Shown: positions 38,507 through 51,348, numbered from the stretch's first letter. The stretch is 64,000 nucleotides of DNA from Ophiocordyceps camponoti-saundersi (nom. inval.) (GCA_003339415.1 PDHQ01000108.1:47322-111321), one strand, 5' to 3'. The notes: a model not told the origin generated them from the sequence alone. Program-made: numbers and translations.

Positions 38507-41500
38507 AGTTATAAAAAAGATATTTTATATAGCGGAGTTTATAAAAGTCTTACTATAAGGTTAAATAAGGGACTAGCTTAACCGGTTTACTAATAGCGCT
38601 TTATTTCTCTTAATAAAGTCTATTTATACCGCTTAAAGCCTTTAAAGCTCCGCTTCCTTTTTAATATTAAATATAATAAGCGATTTTAATTATATATTAT
38701 ACTTTAAGCTAATAGAAATCCTTAACTCTTTTAGCTTTCTTAGATAAATTATAGCTTTCCTCCGCTTTTACTTTTTTAACTATACCTCTTACTTAAAAGT
38801 TTATAATAAACTTTTAAAACCTTTTTTTATCTTTACTAAAGTCTTTTAAGGCTCTTTACTCTTTTTAATATTATTTATTTTATATATTTTATCTTTCTAT
38901 AAGAGCTTAAAATAAGTAATTAATATACTTACTATTAGATTTATAAATAATATTAATATTTTTAATATTAAGCGTATTTTTACTTAAGTTTATTATTAGC
39001 TTAAATAAGCTTAAAGTACTTATTATAATTAAATAGTAAAGTATAAAATAACTTTTTAATTATTTAAAAATAAGCTTTTTTATTTTATAAAAGCTTATTT
39101 TACTAATATAACTTCGCTAATCTTTAATAAGAATATTATTTAACTAATATAAAAAGTATATATACTTAAAGTTTAAATTTATTATAAACTCTAATAAAAG
39201 CTTTACCTTTGCTACTTTATAAAAAAGCTTACTTATTAATAGCTAGCTTTAACTAAGCTTATATTATCTATTTAAAGCTTTTTACTCCTTTAAGCGAGGG
39301 AAATTTATATTAAAGTTATTAAGTTTATAATTACTTTTAGTATTATAATTTACTCCGCTTTAACTTTACTAAGTAGGGAACTTAAAAACTTTATCTTTTA
39401 ATAGCTAGCTATAACTTAGTTTAAATATCTCCGCGTTATTTTTAAAGTATATTAAGCTACCCCCTTTTATTATATTAAGTTTAAAACTTTTATTCTTTTT
39501 ATTAATATTTACTTATTTTATTACGCTATTTATAGTTACTAACTTCTTTATATTAAAAAACTTATAGCTTATATTTACTTTACTTTTAAAAAAATTATTA
39601 TATATTTTATATTAATAATATTAAAGTTAGCTTTACTTTATTTATATCTTTTTTAAATCCTTTTAATCTTTTTTATTATTTAGGTATAAACTCTAAATAT
39701 CTTCTCCTAATCTTTTAAGATTTTAAAAGCTTATCTTTATAAAAAATAGTAGTTTCGCTAAAACTTTAAAAAAGGAAGGCTTTAAAAATATAGCTAGTCT
39801 TTTAAATACTTTATTAATAAACCGCCCTAATTAAAACTTTACTTTATTTTATAAATCTATTAAGGATTTCTAAAGTTTCTTAATAGCGCCTTAATTTAGC
39901 TTTATAAATATAAAATTAGCCTTAATAAGTTTTTTTATATTTATATTATTTTTATTATTACCTCCTCTTATTACCCTTATAATAGCGAGAAAGATAATAT
40001 AGTAGCTTACTTTATTTTACGCTATAAACTAATTATTTATAAAAAGACGCTTTTACTTATATTTTTTATAAGTTTTATTTAAAATTATAAAAACTTTAAT
40101 AAAGCTTTTAATTATAAAGTTATTATAAGCTAATTTACTTTATAATTTATTTGCTTATAACGCCTCTATTAATTTAACCTTTTTTTATTATTTTATAATA
40201 CTTAAGTATTTTAAAATACTTAAATATAAGGTTTAAGCGCGGAGGATAGTTTTTAGTATTTTTACTATATAATTATTATTATTTATTTACCTTATACCTT
40301 ATACTTTACTTTTAACTCCGCTTTTTAGTTTACTTAGCCTCCCTTAGCTTACTTAGCTTTTTTACCCTTTTTCCGCCCTTACTCTTTACTTTATCTTTTA
40401 CGCCTAATTATACCTCTAACTCCTATAAGCTTATCCTTTAAGCTATTTTTATTACTCTTTACTATACGCTTTAATATTACTAATATAAACTTTATAAGGG
40501 GGGATTTAAGTACTTAGATAAAATCTAGCTTTAGCTTTAATTTCTTTATAACTTTTACTACCTCCGCCTCTACCCTTACCTCCCCCGCTACTTTTTAGCC
40601 GCCTTTACGCCTCTAGCCCTTTTTACCTTATTAGCTACCTCCGCCTTACTTATTTTCTCCTTTACTTTACTTACCTCCTTATGTCCCTTAACTATTATTT
40701 ATTTTAACTTACTTTTTAATATTAATATAATAAGAATAAATAATAAGGCTATTATTCTTTTATTTATTTTTAGCTTTACTTTTAATAATAGCTTTATTAA
40801 GTTTAAGTTAAATATATAGCTAAGCTTAAGTATATTACTTAATATATATTTTAACTAATTTATTTTTATATTATTTATAATTTTTTAATTTATATTATAT
40901 TTTATCTTATAAATTTTATATAATATTTAAGTTTAAGTATTATTAATATTATTAAGATAAAAGTAAACTTTTATTATAAACTTTAATATTATAAGCTTAT
41001 ATAGTTTAATAATTATTTACTTAATAATTATTATAGCCTTTATTATTATTACTATTATTATTACCGCTATTATTATAATTATAAACTTTACTATTATTAT
41101 TATTATTATAAGCTCCCTTACCCCTGCCGCTTTTAGCTCCGCCGCCGCCTTTATTATTACTCTTAGCTTTAAGTTTATTACCGCTATTACCTCCGCCTCC
41201 GCTTTAGTAAGAGTATTTATTTTTATTATTATTATTATTATTACTATTATTATCTTTACTATTATCTTTTTTTTTACTTTACCCCTTATTTTACTTATTT
41301 TAATAAATATCTCCTAACTTATAATTAATATTTTAAGATATAATAAAACTAATATATATAACTTTTAAAAAAGAAGGTTAATAGTTATAGCTATAAAAGG
41401 GGTAAATAAGGTAGCTATTAAGATAGCTACTTTTATTAAAGCGCTAGCCCTAATTAATATTATTATTATAATAAAATAAAGCTCTAATACCTTATTCCGC

Positions 41501-41750
41501 TTTTAAATATAGTATAAGTTAGTTTAAAGTTATTTTTATTATCTATTATTAGCTAGCTTTACTTTACTTTATTTTATTTAACTTTATACTTACTTAAAAG
41601 CTATTTAGTTATCCTCCTTTATTAATATACTTAGATATTTTTATAGCCGCTATATATAACTTATTTAAATAAATTTATAACTTAGTTAGCTTTTAAGCGT
41701 TAACCCCGCTTTTAACTCCACTTTTAGCTTCGCTTACTTTCTAGTATTTA
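38507..41750 (-). pseudogene. Minus-strand fossil coding region of unknown family
   Basis: The minus strand shows protein-like frames with stops mainly of RIP type. In transcription order: a Gly/Asn/Lys-rich low-complexity part (41,290-41,100, with runs such as GGGGNSGNKLKAKSNN and poly-Asn), a Lys/Arg/Glu-rich part (40,720-40,300), and a longer helical-looking frame (about 39,260-38,700). Low-complexity Gly/Asn segments are common in Gag-like or nucleic-acid-binding proteins, but no catalytic motif was found. Continuity of one frame across the 3 kb was not shown. The right end of element C lies immediately downstream, so the gene may continue at 24,706 and below. Confidence 0.35.
41103..41290 (-). 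repeat. TTA/TAA-rich microsatellite tracts
   Basis: Several (TTA)n tracts flank a GC-richer piece with GCCGCCGCC. They may be the coding microsatellites (poly-Asn, poly-Gly) of the fossil gene on the minus strand. Confidence 0.6.
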
Positions 41751-42233
41751 TATTAAGCTTTTATATAATTATAATAATTACCTAAATAAAGATTTATACG
41801 CTTTATTAGCTTTATATATAATTATATAATATAATATTATTTACTTTATTATTTTTAATATAAAATTTTATACTTAATTAGTTAAGTTATATATATAATA
41901 TAAAAGAGGTTATAAAGCTTTTTATAGATAATCTTAGGTATTATAATATTATTATTTTATTAGCGCGTAGCTATATAATTACTATTATTATCTTTTTATT
42001 ATAAGGACTAAAAAGAAAGGCTAAAAAAAAGGTTAGGAACGTACTTTCTTTTTAAAATAATAAAAGGAAGTAAAAAAGGAAGGGAAAAGGGAGGCAGAAA
42101 AGAAAGAGATATAGCCCCCCCCCTTAATTATTAATAGATAATAAAGTAGCTACCCCGCTTTTCCGCCTTTTTCCTTTTTAAACTTTCCTTCCCTTACCCT
42201 ACGCTATACCGCCTTATACTATACTGCTTTATA

Positions 42234-42290
42234 TCGCCCCGTACCGCCCCGTACCGCCCCGCCCCGTACCGCCCCGCGTTATACCGCCCG
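42234..42290 (+). repeat. GC-rich 10-bp tandem at head of SINE L
   Basis: Imperfect tandem of CGCCCCGTAC, about five units, the counterpart of CGCCCCGCAC units in copy R. Confidence 0.8.
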
Positions 42291-42572
42291 CTACTTCTCT
42301 CCCTCCGCCCCGCGTTTTACGGACTTTCCTTTCTCCGCGCTCCTCTCCTTACCTTATTTTCTTATATTATCCGAGATTACCCTTAGGCTATAAGCTTACT
42401 ATAATATACCGCTATTAATTACCGCTATACCTTTCTATAAGCGTATAATTAGCTTTTTCTTATATAGTTAAAAGGTTTTATTTTATTTTAAGGGATTTTT
42501 CCTATTTAATATATTATAAAAGCTTTAGATATTACTAAGGCTTTTAGTATATAAATAATAATAATAATAATA
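42235..42572 (+). mobile_element. SINE-like retroposon, copy L
   Basis: About 338 bp, inverted relative to copy R (47,281-47,606) and alignable along its length. It begins with tandem CGCCCCGTAC units, has a middle with TTATCCGAGATTACCC, and ends TTTAGTATATAAATAATAATA with a TAA tail. CA and TG are nearly gone, so this copy has been through RIP, unlike R. I found no convincing TSD. No RT or other coding function. Confidence 0.75.
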
Positions 42573-42979
42573 TTAAAAAGTAATATTAGTGTTAGAAACT
42601 TATAGTTAAATTAGTAAGGTTTTTTTAAAAATTAAAATATTTTAAGGATTATTAATTTTTTATTTTTAAAAACAGTTAATAAATTTTAGAATATTTTTTT
42701 CTAAAAAGTAAATTTATATTAAAAAGCTTTTAAAAATATAATAAAGTAAACTATTTTTATTTAAGTAAAATAGTTTAGTAAGAAAAAAAAGGAGATATTT
42801 AAAAAATAATCTTCTGCTTATAAAAGTTTATTTTAAAATTAAGTAAAGCGAGTAATATAAGGTATAATAAAATATAAAAGAGTTTATATTAAGTTAGAGA
42901 GAAAATAGTAAAAAATTAAATTTAAACTAAATATAAGTATCTTTTAAAGAAAAATTAAAATTATATTATTATTTTTATA

Positions 42980-43160
42980 TTATTACGCTAATAGCTATAG
43001 AAGCTGCTAAAACCTTAACGATATATCGGGTAAGAAAAACCCTCCCGTAAGAGGTAAAACCCCTTATAGCGCGGTAAGACCGCGGCCAGCTCGGGGCCAG
43101 GTAAAATATATAACGCGTATAAAGGAAAGAGCTATTAGCTACGGTAATATTATATAATAT
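42980..43160. other. GC-richer island with little RIP
   Basis: Contains CCGCGGCCAGCTCGGGGCCA near 43,080 with intact CA. It is compositionally unlike its surroundings and may be a remnant of a younger or single-copy sequence. Not identified. Confidence 0.4.
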
Positions 43161-43207
43161 AAGGAAAGATAAGGAAAGAAAGATAAGATAAGGAAAGATA
43201 AGGAGAG
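43161..43207. repeat. Purine-rich AAGGAAAGAT tandem
   Basis: Imperfect tandem copies of AAGGAAAGAT and AAGATA. Strand asymmetry is strong; no function apparent. Confidence 0.7.
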
Positions 43208-43569
43208 TAGCGGTATATATTATTTATATAAGCTAATATATATTTCTTTAATGCCTTAATATATACTTTTTAACCTTTTAATATATAGCTATATATTTTT
43301 TATATATATAGTATATATTAAAATATATACCTTTTTATAAAGCTTTCCTAATTAAGAAGCTTTTTTAATTAGGAAATTATTCTTATAAATTAGTAACTTA
43401 GGGCCTAAAAGTATATAAGAAAGGGGGGGTTACCTTTATTAATATAAGTAAGCTATTATTAAATTAATAACTTTAATAAAATTAATTATATAAGTAATTT
43501 TTATAAGTATATATATTATTTATAGCTAACTTATATTAAAAGCAAAATACTTATTAAAAGAGACTACCT

Positions 43570-44630
43570 TTATAATATATCTTACGCTAGTTATATTAGT
43601 ATACTTATAAGCTTTAAAAATTTTTACTAAGTATAGCGTAATAAGTATTCGGCCTTAATACGCGCTTAAACCTGCTAATAGTTAAAGTAAACTAGCTTAG
43701 TATATCTTATATAAAATACGCGAATAATTATATTAAGTATAAGCTAATTACCGATTCTGCTATAATAAAAGCTATTCGCGCTATAATTAGGGTAGCTTAT
43801 AAGCTAAGCTTTAATTATAACTCTTAGTTAATAAGTTAAAATCGGAGTTATAATAGGTTTAAAGTAAGTCTTATATTAATAAAGGTAATAGAAAAATACT
43901 ATTTAGCGCGTTAAGGAAACTCGCGCTATTACGTATTATAATAGCTTTTACGTTAATTAAGTTATTTAAGCGGCCGCTAGTTATATACCGCTTTAAAGCC
44001 TATTACCTCCCGCCCTTAGCGAAAATTCTATTATTAAAGTAATTAAAAATATAACTAATATTAATTAACTTATTATAGTTATTATAATATAAACTTAAAA
44101 ATAGTATATCTTTTATATATAGTTAATTAACTTTTATAACTAAGCGATAAGTAAGTTATATTATATTCGCTATATAGCTAAAAATAAGGTAGCTTTATAA
44201 GGGACTTTTTTATTTTATAACCGCTTTTTTATTTTTATTACTCTTTTACTTATAATTAGAACTTTTTTTACTTTAATATCTATTAAGTCTAAGTTAGAGT
44301 TAGAAGCTAATAAGTTTATTATACTTAATATTACTCCCGCTCTCACTATAAAGGAAGCTCTTACTATTATTAAGGGTGCTATAAGCGCTTATAATATTAC
44401 TAAGCTACCCTTTTATAAGGAGATTTCTAATCTTATTTAAGATAATTTTATTAATAAGTATTCCGATAATAAAAATTTTATAATATTAGCTAGCGATTAT
44501 ATTATATTTTATAAAAAGTAATAAGAGCTAGCGCCTCTTATTTTAAGTTATAAATATAAGCGAGGATATAAATATAGCTATAGCTACGGCCGTAGCTATA
44601 ATAATTATAAATATTCCCGCGCTTTATATA
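43570..44630 (+). pseudogene. Plus-strand fossil reading frames, family unknown
   Basis: Two plus-strand stretches look protein-like. One at about 43,570-44,010 has many Q-type stops. The other at about 44,280-44,640 has few stops and reads from LELEANKFIILNITP to a Tyr/Ser/Arg-rich end, SYSYGRSYNNYKYSRA. Tyr may stand for former His or Cys. I do not recognise either; a Gag-like protein with a basic tail is one possibility. Whether the two belong together is not established. Confidence 0.3.
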
Positions 44631-47280
44631 GTTAAATTAGTTTTTTATATATAATTAAAGTAATTAAAACTTAAAGCTAAGTAAATAGTTAATAAAGTAA
44701 AAAATATAAGTATATTACTATATAGTAATTATTATATGTTCGTATTAGGGTTAGTATTTCTATTCTCCTTTTTCTTATAAAATAATAATATAAGGTTAAA
44801 CTAATAAAGCCTCCTTAATAAAAGAAACTAATATATAAGTTATGCTATAAATTATAAGTTATTAAGCGCCTTAGTAAGGTCTCGCTAATCTTATATTAAA
44901 TACTAATTAGCGTTAAAAAAGGGCTTATTTTTATAAGTAAAAATATAGTTAATAAAAATATAAAAGATTATTTTATCGCTACTATTATAAGGGCACCGCC
45001 TTAATATTACTTTAAGTATTTTATAAGCTTAGAGAAATAAATTAAGTTTAATATATTTAGTCTTAAGTTATATAAATATTATTTTAATAAACTTAAGGAG
45101 TTTCTTATATATATAAAAAGCGGAGCTAGCTTTAAATTATAATAGCTTATTTCTAAAGTAGCTATATAACTACCTATATTTCTTTAACCTCCCCTTTTTA
45201 AAATACTAGTAAAGGAGTTACTTATTATAAAATTAAGTATTAAAGTTACGTTATTTATATCTTACTATTAGCTTAAAGCTAGTTTATATTATATAGAATT
45301 TCTCTAAGTTTTATAATACGTAATATCTCCTCTAATAAGGGTATTTTTTATATTTATAATATACTTACTTAGCCGCTTTCTTTACCGCGATATAAATAAG
45401 GTTTATTATTCTAATATATTATAAGTAGTAATAGATATAAACTATATAGTAAGTAAGATAAAGGTTAAAAAGTAAGATAAAAGCCTTAGCTTTAATATAA
45501 TAGATAAGGGTAGCCTTATAAGCTTCGGTAATAACTTAAAGGTACTTAAATTACTTTATAGCTAAAGCTTTTATAATAAAGCTATATAATATCCCCCCTA
45601 ACTATATAAATAAGGCGAACTAAGTTATACTAAATATAATAGCTAATTTAATAGCTTTAATATAAACTTCTTTTATTTTTAATAAGGTATAGCTTTACGT
45701 TAACGCTATAATTTTAATAAAGGCTAGGTATTAATACTTAAGCTTAGTATTAAGTTTTAAAAGTAAGATTTTTAATATAGCTTATAGTATAACTAAACTT
45801 TTAAGAGTTACGCCTTTTATATTAATTATATTATTATAGCTCTAAGCTAAAGCCTAATTATATCCGCTATTTTTATTTTTATAAAATATATTAACTTACT
45901 TTTAGCTAGCTAAAAAGTTATTTTATATTCTAAAGCTTATTATTCGTAAATTTACTATATATACTTAAGTTAAAATAATACTTAAGCTTTATTATATCCG
46001 ATATTAAGAATATTAATATTATTTATAAACCTTATTATAAAGAGACTTAATATTAAGTTTAAGCGTTAATATAGTAAAAATATATATAAGAGGAAAAGGA
46101 TTAGTAATATAGGGGACTTTTAGGGGATTTCTTACTAAATTAAAAAAGTATTACTAAGTTTATAATTAAACTTAAATATTAAAATATAGTTTATAAGGTA
46201 TAATTAGATAAACGCTATAACTTATTTAAGGAAGCTTAAATAGTTTATAATAATAATTAACTTATTATAAAAAATATAGTTAAAAGCCTTAGTAAAGTTT
46301 AGTAAAAAGAGTAAAGCGGTGCTATTTTAAGTTAAATTATCTTAATTATTTTAATAAATAGAAAAACTATTATATTAGTAAAATATTATAATTTATTACC
46401 TATCTAGCTATTAAGGAGGATCTAAGCTTCCTTTATTATTAATACGATTTTCCTAGCTATAATTATTTTTAAAACTTTCCCTATTATATTAAGGAGTAAA
46501 ATTAGCTTATACTTATTAAAGGTATAATATATAACTAATAATTTATTTACTTTTTAAATAATTATAATATTAGAAACTTTAAATTATAATAAGAAATAAC
46601 TATTATTAATATAATTTTAGAAGATCTTTTAGAAAACTTAAATAAGGGGGGGTTTATATTTTTTTAGAAACTTAACTAGAATCTTATTAGGGCTAGCTAA
46701 TTTCTAAAAAGCGATTAAGAAAAGGGTAAAGTAAATATTTTTAATAATAATAATACGCTTAATATAAAAAAAAGAGAAAAGATCGTTTAAGGTAAATAAA
46801 GGGGCCGAATTAGTAAAAGCTAGGAAATATTATTAGCTAAGTAAGGTTACCTTATTAGAGAAAATAATTATTAATATTAACTTTAAGTATTTTTAAAATA
46901 TAAGGATATATATTAGCTTAAGCGCGGCCTAGCTTTATAGCTAAGCCTAATATTTTATAATTTAAAAAGTTAATAATTTTGCGGAGATATTATTAAGGAA
47001 ACTACGCTAAGCGCTATAATATACCGCGCTAATTATTAACTTTTATATTTTTATCGCTTTTTAGTAATCTTACTAATAAGAGTTAGTAAAATTAATATAT
47101 TAGTAGCGCTAGGCTTTTTTCGTAATTATTATAATAATAACTATTATTTAATTTTATTAGTTTTATATTATAAGGTAAGTTTAAATATATATTAATATTA
47201 TTATTTCTATTATTATTTTTAGCTAGTTATAAAGTAAAATAATCGCGTTTTTAAGCTTTCTAAATATTATAATAAGGTAT

Positions 47281-47296
47281 TTATTTATTTATTTAT
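47281..47296 (-). repeat. TAAA tail of SINE R
   Basis: Four TTTA units on the plus strand, a TAAA tail on the minus strand, directly next to TACGCTAG. Such tails are the usual 3' end of LINE-mobilised elements. Confidence 0.8.
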
Positions 47297-47539
47297 ACGC
47301 TAGGGGCCTTTATAATATTTAAAGCCTCTATAATATATTAAGTAGGAAAAATCTCTTAAAGTAAGGCAAAACCCCCTAATTATAAAAGGAAGGCTTACTA
47401 TACGCTTATATAAAGGTATAGCGGTAGCTAGCGGTAGTATAGTATAACGAGCCTGCTGCCTAGGGGTAGTCTCGAATAATATAAGAAAAGTGGGGTAGGG
47501 AGGGGAGTGCGGAGAAAAGGAAAGTTCGTGAGGCACGGG

Positions 47540-47606
47540 GCGGAAGGAGCGGGGCGGTGCAGCGTAGCGCGGGGCGGTGCGGGGCGGTGCGGGGCGGTGC
47601 GGGGCG
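47540..47606 (-). repeat. GC-rich 10-bp tandem at head of SINE R
   Basis: GGGGCGGTGC occurs several times in a row on the plus strand with one interruption (about 47,560). This is the most GC-rich stretch of the window. Confidence 0.85.
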
Positions 47607-47619
47607 TATAATAAGGTAT

Positions 47620-49458
47620 AAGTTTAGTTTAAATTAGTTTTATACCTTAGCTATAAAAATATTTAAGTAAAAAAAGCGCTATATTTTAATTAAAGTTATA
47701 TTAAGGTAAAGATTAGTATTAATAAGGATAATTTATAAAATATAGTTAAAGCTAATAAGGTTAAGGTTATTCTCTAAATATATTACTTAGTAATTAAGTA
47801 TAGCTTAAGCTAAGTTAATAGTTTTAGTTTACTTATTATATATTTCCTAAGTAACTTTACTTAAGAGCGTAAAGAGGCCGAGTTAAAAGCTAATTACTAG
47901 CTTAAGAAAGTTAAATATCTTAAGGGAGGACTATTTATAATAATCTTAAGAGGGGTAATAAAGGTTAAATTACTATATAAGAGGGTAGCTATTAAGCTAA
48001 GGTTAGGGTAAATAATATCTTTTTAAAAAAAAGGATTTAACTTAATTATTAATAAAAGTAAATAGATAAATATAATTTATAATAAAAGTAAAATATAAAA
48101 GAGAATAAATATTATATTAAGGGCGATAAAAGAGGTTTAAAGGGAAAAGTTTAATTATTTATAAATATAAAAAATCGCTTAGCTATCGGAATTTATAAAT
48201 CTATATAATAAGATATTTAAAAGCGGTAAGCAACTAAATTAGTTATATTATAATTCTTATATATAAATAAAATTATAGCTAACTAAGCTATAAAGCGCTA
48301 TATATATAAGATAGTTACGCTTTAATATATTTTAAAAAAAAGTCTTAATTTTTATTAAAAGCGGATAAAGTAAAAGTTTATAATTATATTAAGGTAAATA
48401 AAAGGGCTCCTTATCCCTTACTAGCTCCTTATCCTCCTCAAGTATTAAGAGTAATATTAATCTTACTATAGCCTCTTTTTAGTACTAAACTAAAATCCTT
48501 ATTTATATTAAATCGAATTATAGCTTATAACTATAATAAGAGTAGGAGAGATTATTTTTAAAACTAAACTTTAATAAAGCTATTATTAGATTAGAATTAG
48601 GTTAGTTATAAGTAATTTTAAAACTTATATAATTAATAAGCGTAGTTATTATATACTTAGTCTTAATACGCTTTTAAAGTAAAATAGTCTTAGAACTATA
48701 AGGCGTAGTATCCCTTATAAAAAATATAGCTTTTAATTTTATTTTTAGCTAAAGCTAAGTATATGCCCTCCTTTTCTAAGTACGCCGCGGCTATATAAAA
48801 GCTATAGCGTAATTATTTATAATAGTATTTCGCTATATATTTAAATTAATAATATTAATAGTATTATTAAGGCTATATTATATTATTATAAACCTTAACT
48901 TAGGAGATTTCTATATTTATTATAAGTTTATTTTATATAAGTTTATTAATATTTATTATATTAGTAACTTTTAATATTAAGTATATATATATAGCTCTCT
49001 TATTATAAGACTAAAAAAAGCTTAAACTTAAGTAATTTTAACTTTATTAACTTTTTTAATTTATTATATAAGTGCGTTTTAGTTATTATAAGCGGCCTCT
49101 ATATATACTCTTTTCGCTATAATAAAATAGGTCCTTTAATTATAAACTACTCCCTCTCCGAAAATAATAAAGATTTACTTAACTAAAGCTACTCGCCTTT
49201 TATACTTTAAATAGAATATAATTATAATATTCTTATTAAAAAGCTATTATATTACTAATATAACTTTATATTTTAAAGCTATATTTATAACTTATATAAT
49301 CTCTTATAAAGTTAATAATAAAATATTTATATTAATTATAATATTTTTTATAAATATAATAACTTTTCTATTAAAATAGCTTAAAATAAGTTTAACTATT
49401 ATATATTTATTAATAGCTATAAACGCTTATATTAAATAAGCTTAATTAGTATTAAAAC
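47620..49458. other. Degenerate sequence, nothing recognised
   Basis: RIP-mutated, with moderately GC-richer parts around 47,860-48,000 and 48,400-48,800. No frame, repeat partner or RNA gene was recognised. Confidence 0.45.
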
Positions 49459-49472
49459 TAGCTATTAATAAA

Positions 49473-51334
49473 TAAATAAATTATACGCTAATATACTTTA
49501 TATAGCTTAAAACTATTTTATATATATTTTAAGAGGGGGAAAAACCGGAGAACTTAGAGTAAAACTCTCCTTTTAAGCGTTACCTTAGCTTTAAGTTAAA
49601 CCCCGCCTATACCTAGCACTTTATATATTTAATAAGTTAGGTATTAACTAATAATTTAAAAGCCTATATTTCCCTTAAAGTAAACTTCACGGTAATAAAA
49701 ATATACGTAAACTAAGTCTAATATAGAGTTTATATAGCTTACTTATCCTCTTAGCTATTATTATCGCTATAAACTAAATCCTTATATTTAATTAAGGTAA
49801 TTTTAATAATCTAATTTATTAAGGCCTTATTAGTATAGCTTAGGAATATATAAAGGTTTTATTATTTTATAATAAACCTTATAATAGCTAATTTTAAAAA
49901 ATAGCTAAATTATTATAGCGGAGCTATAAATAAATATAAAGTTAAAGTTAAAAGAGAAGGTATTACTATATTCGCTTTTTAGTATTTCCGCCCTAGCTAT
50001 TATTAATTTCTAGTTAGCGCTAAAGGGGGAGGAGGAGGGGTAATATATATAAAGTTATAATTTATAAACCTCTAAGGTTAGGTAATATATATATTTTTCG
50101 CCTAATTTTATACTATTTTTATCTTAAAATAAAGTTAACTTTACTTAAAGTAAAACCTTTAATAAAAAAGGTAATAATATAATTTTTTTCCTATAAGCTA
50201 TAAAATAAGTAAACTTACTTTTTATATATAAAATAGTAAAATATTTATTATATTATAGCTTTATTATATAATATTTAGTAATATATTTAAATTAATAATA
50301 TTTAAAATATTATTAAAGTTAAACTTTTAATATATATAATTTAGCGTTAAAGATTTTTACTTATATTATTATATTTCTATTATAAATCTAGTTTATATCT
50401 GCTATATTATTAATAATAATTACTAAAAAGCTCCGCTAAGTTTTAAAATAATATCTTTTTATATATAATTATATTACTAAGACCTTATTTAATAACTTAA
50501 TCTCCTTATAAAAGGCTTTCTTACCGCCTTATTATAAGGCCCGCGCTAGTATTTTTTTTATAATAAGAGTATAACCTCCGCTAATTAAATATACCTTTTC
50601 TCTAAAAATAATATAAAGCTACTTTAAATTAAACTAAAGCTTATAAATAATATTTTAGAATATTATTATAATATCGCTACTAAGTAGTTTCCTTATTATA
50701 AAAGCTTAGCCTTACTTATAAAGTTTATAGTTAATATTTATTATAATCGCCTTAAAGCTTTAAACTTAAAGTAAAATAGCTATAAAATTAAAATAAATTA
50801 AAGCTATCGCTTATATCGCTTAAGAATTTATTTTTTAATAATCTTCTTTAGCGCTTTAGCTATAATTATAGCTTATATTAAAAGAGTTCCGCTCCCCCTA
50901 AAGCTATAAAAAAAAGGAAACTATAATTATAATAGCTAAGAAAATATTATTAACCGATAAAATTAAAGTAAGGGGGGCACCTCCCCGGACCTTTTTAAAC
51001 TCTACTATTTATTTAATAATTATTTATATAAAAATAAAAGCGTTTTCTAAAATAATCTTACTAATACTTACCCTAGCTTTTAATAAAATAATAAGTATAG
51101 TAAACTTTTAAGTTTAAAATTATTATAATTCGGAATAAAGTTATATTTTAAGTAAAAAATTTTCGCAGTTATAATTAACTTATATAGCGTCGCCCTCCCC
51201 TTTAAAGTTACTTTACGCGCAGCTAGCTATTATTATAAGGTAATAAAGGGAGCGGAGTCTGCTTATAATATAAGAATAAGAAGTTTATATCTACGTTACT
51301 ATAAGCGCGGAGTTTATAAAATATATAAAAGTTA
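49473..51334 (-). mobile_element. Repeat A, copy 6, with exact 14-bp TSD
   Basis: Full-length copy of about 1862 bp, flanked by TAGCTATTAATAAA at 49,459-49,472 and 51,335-51,348. Its left end carries a TAAA repeat rather than TAA, like SINE R. It lies about 25 kb from the other five but in the same orientation. RIP-mutated; no coding motif recognised. Confidence 0.85.
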
Positions 51335-51348
51335 TAGCTATTAATAAA

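Larger units (their letters stand above)
42573..47267. other. Degenerate region between the two SINE copies
   Basis: About 4.7 kb. It holds a GC-richer island (42,980-43,220), a purine minisatellite and plus-strand fossil frames described separately. The rest (43,230-43,560 and 44,640-47,260) is RIP-mutated with some C+G kept, and no motif was recognised. The SINEs at both ends are separate insertions in opposite orientation, not terminal inverted repeats of this segment. Confidence 0.5.
47268..47619 (-). mobile_element. SINE-like retroposon, copy R, with exact 13-bp TSD
   Basis: Body 47,281-47,606 (326 bp), read on the minus strand. TATAATAAGGTAT occurs exactly on both sides (47,268-47,280 and 47,607-47,619). 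The 5' head has CGCCCCGCAC units, a B-box-like TATTCGAGACTACC lies in the middle, and the 3' end is CCCCTAGCGTATAAAT followed by a TAAA repeat. TG and CA are frequent (for example GTGAGGCACG near 47,528), so it has escaped or postdates RIP. No Pol III A box was identified, so a tRNA origin is unproven. Confidence 0.88.

Noticed and set aside
38532..38546. GCGGAGTTTATAAAA matching the right end of family A
   Set aside because: Only 15 bases, without further similarity on either side; not enough to call a fragment.
47300..47536. A 78-codon open frame on the minus strand beginning MPHELSFSPH
   Set aside because: It lies wholly within SINE copy R. It is open only because that copy escaped RIP, it is not conserved as a frame in copy L, and its composition shows no domain.
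42235..47606. The two inverted GC-rich copies as terminal inverted repeats of a 5.4-kb DNA transposon
   Set aside because: Each copy has its own simple-repeat tail on the inner side, and copy R has a perfect TSD hugging just its own ends, so they are two separate retroposons.
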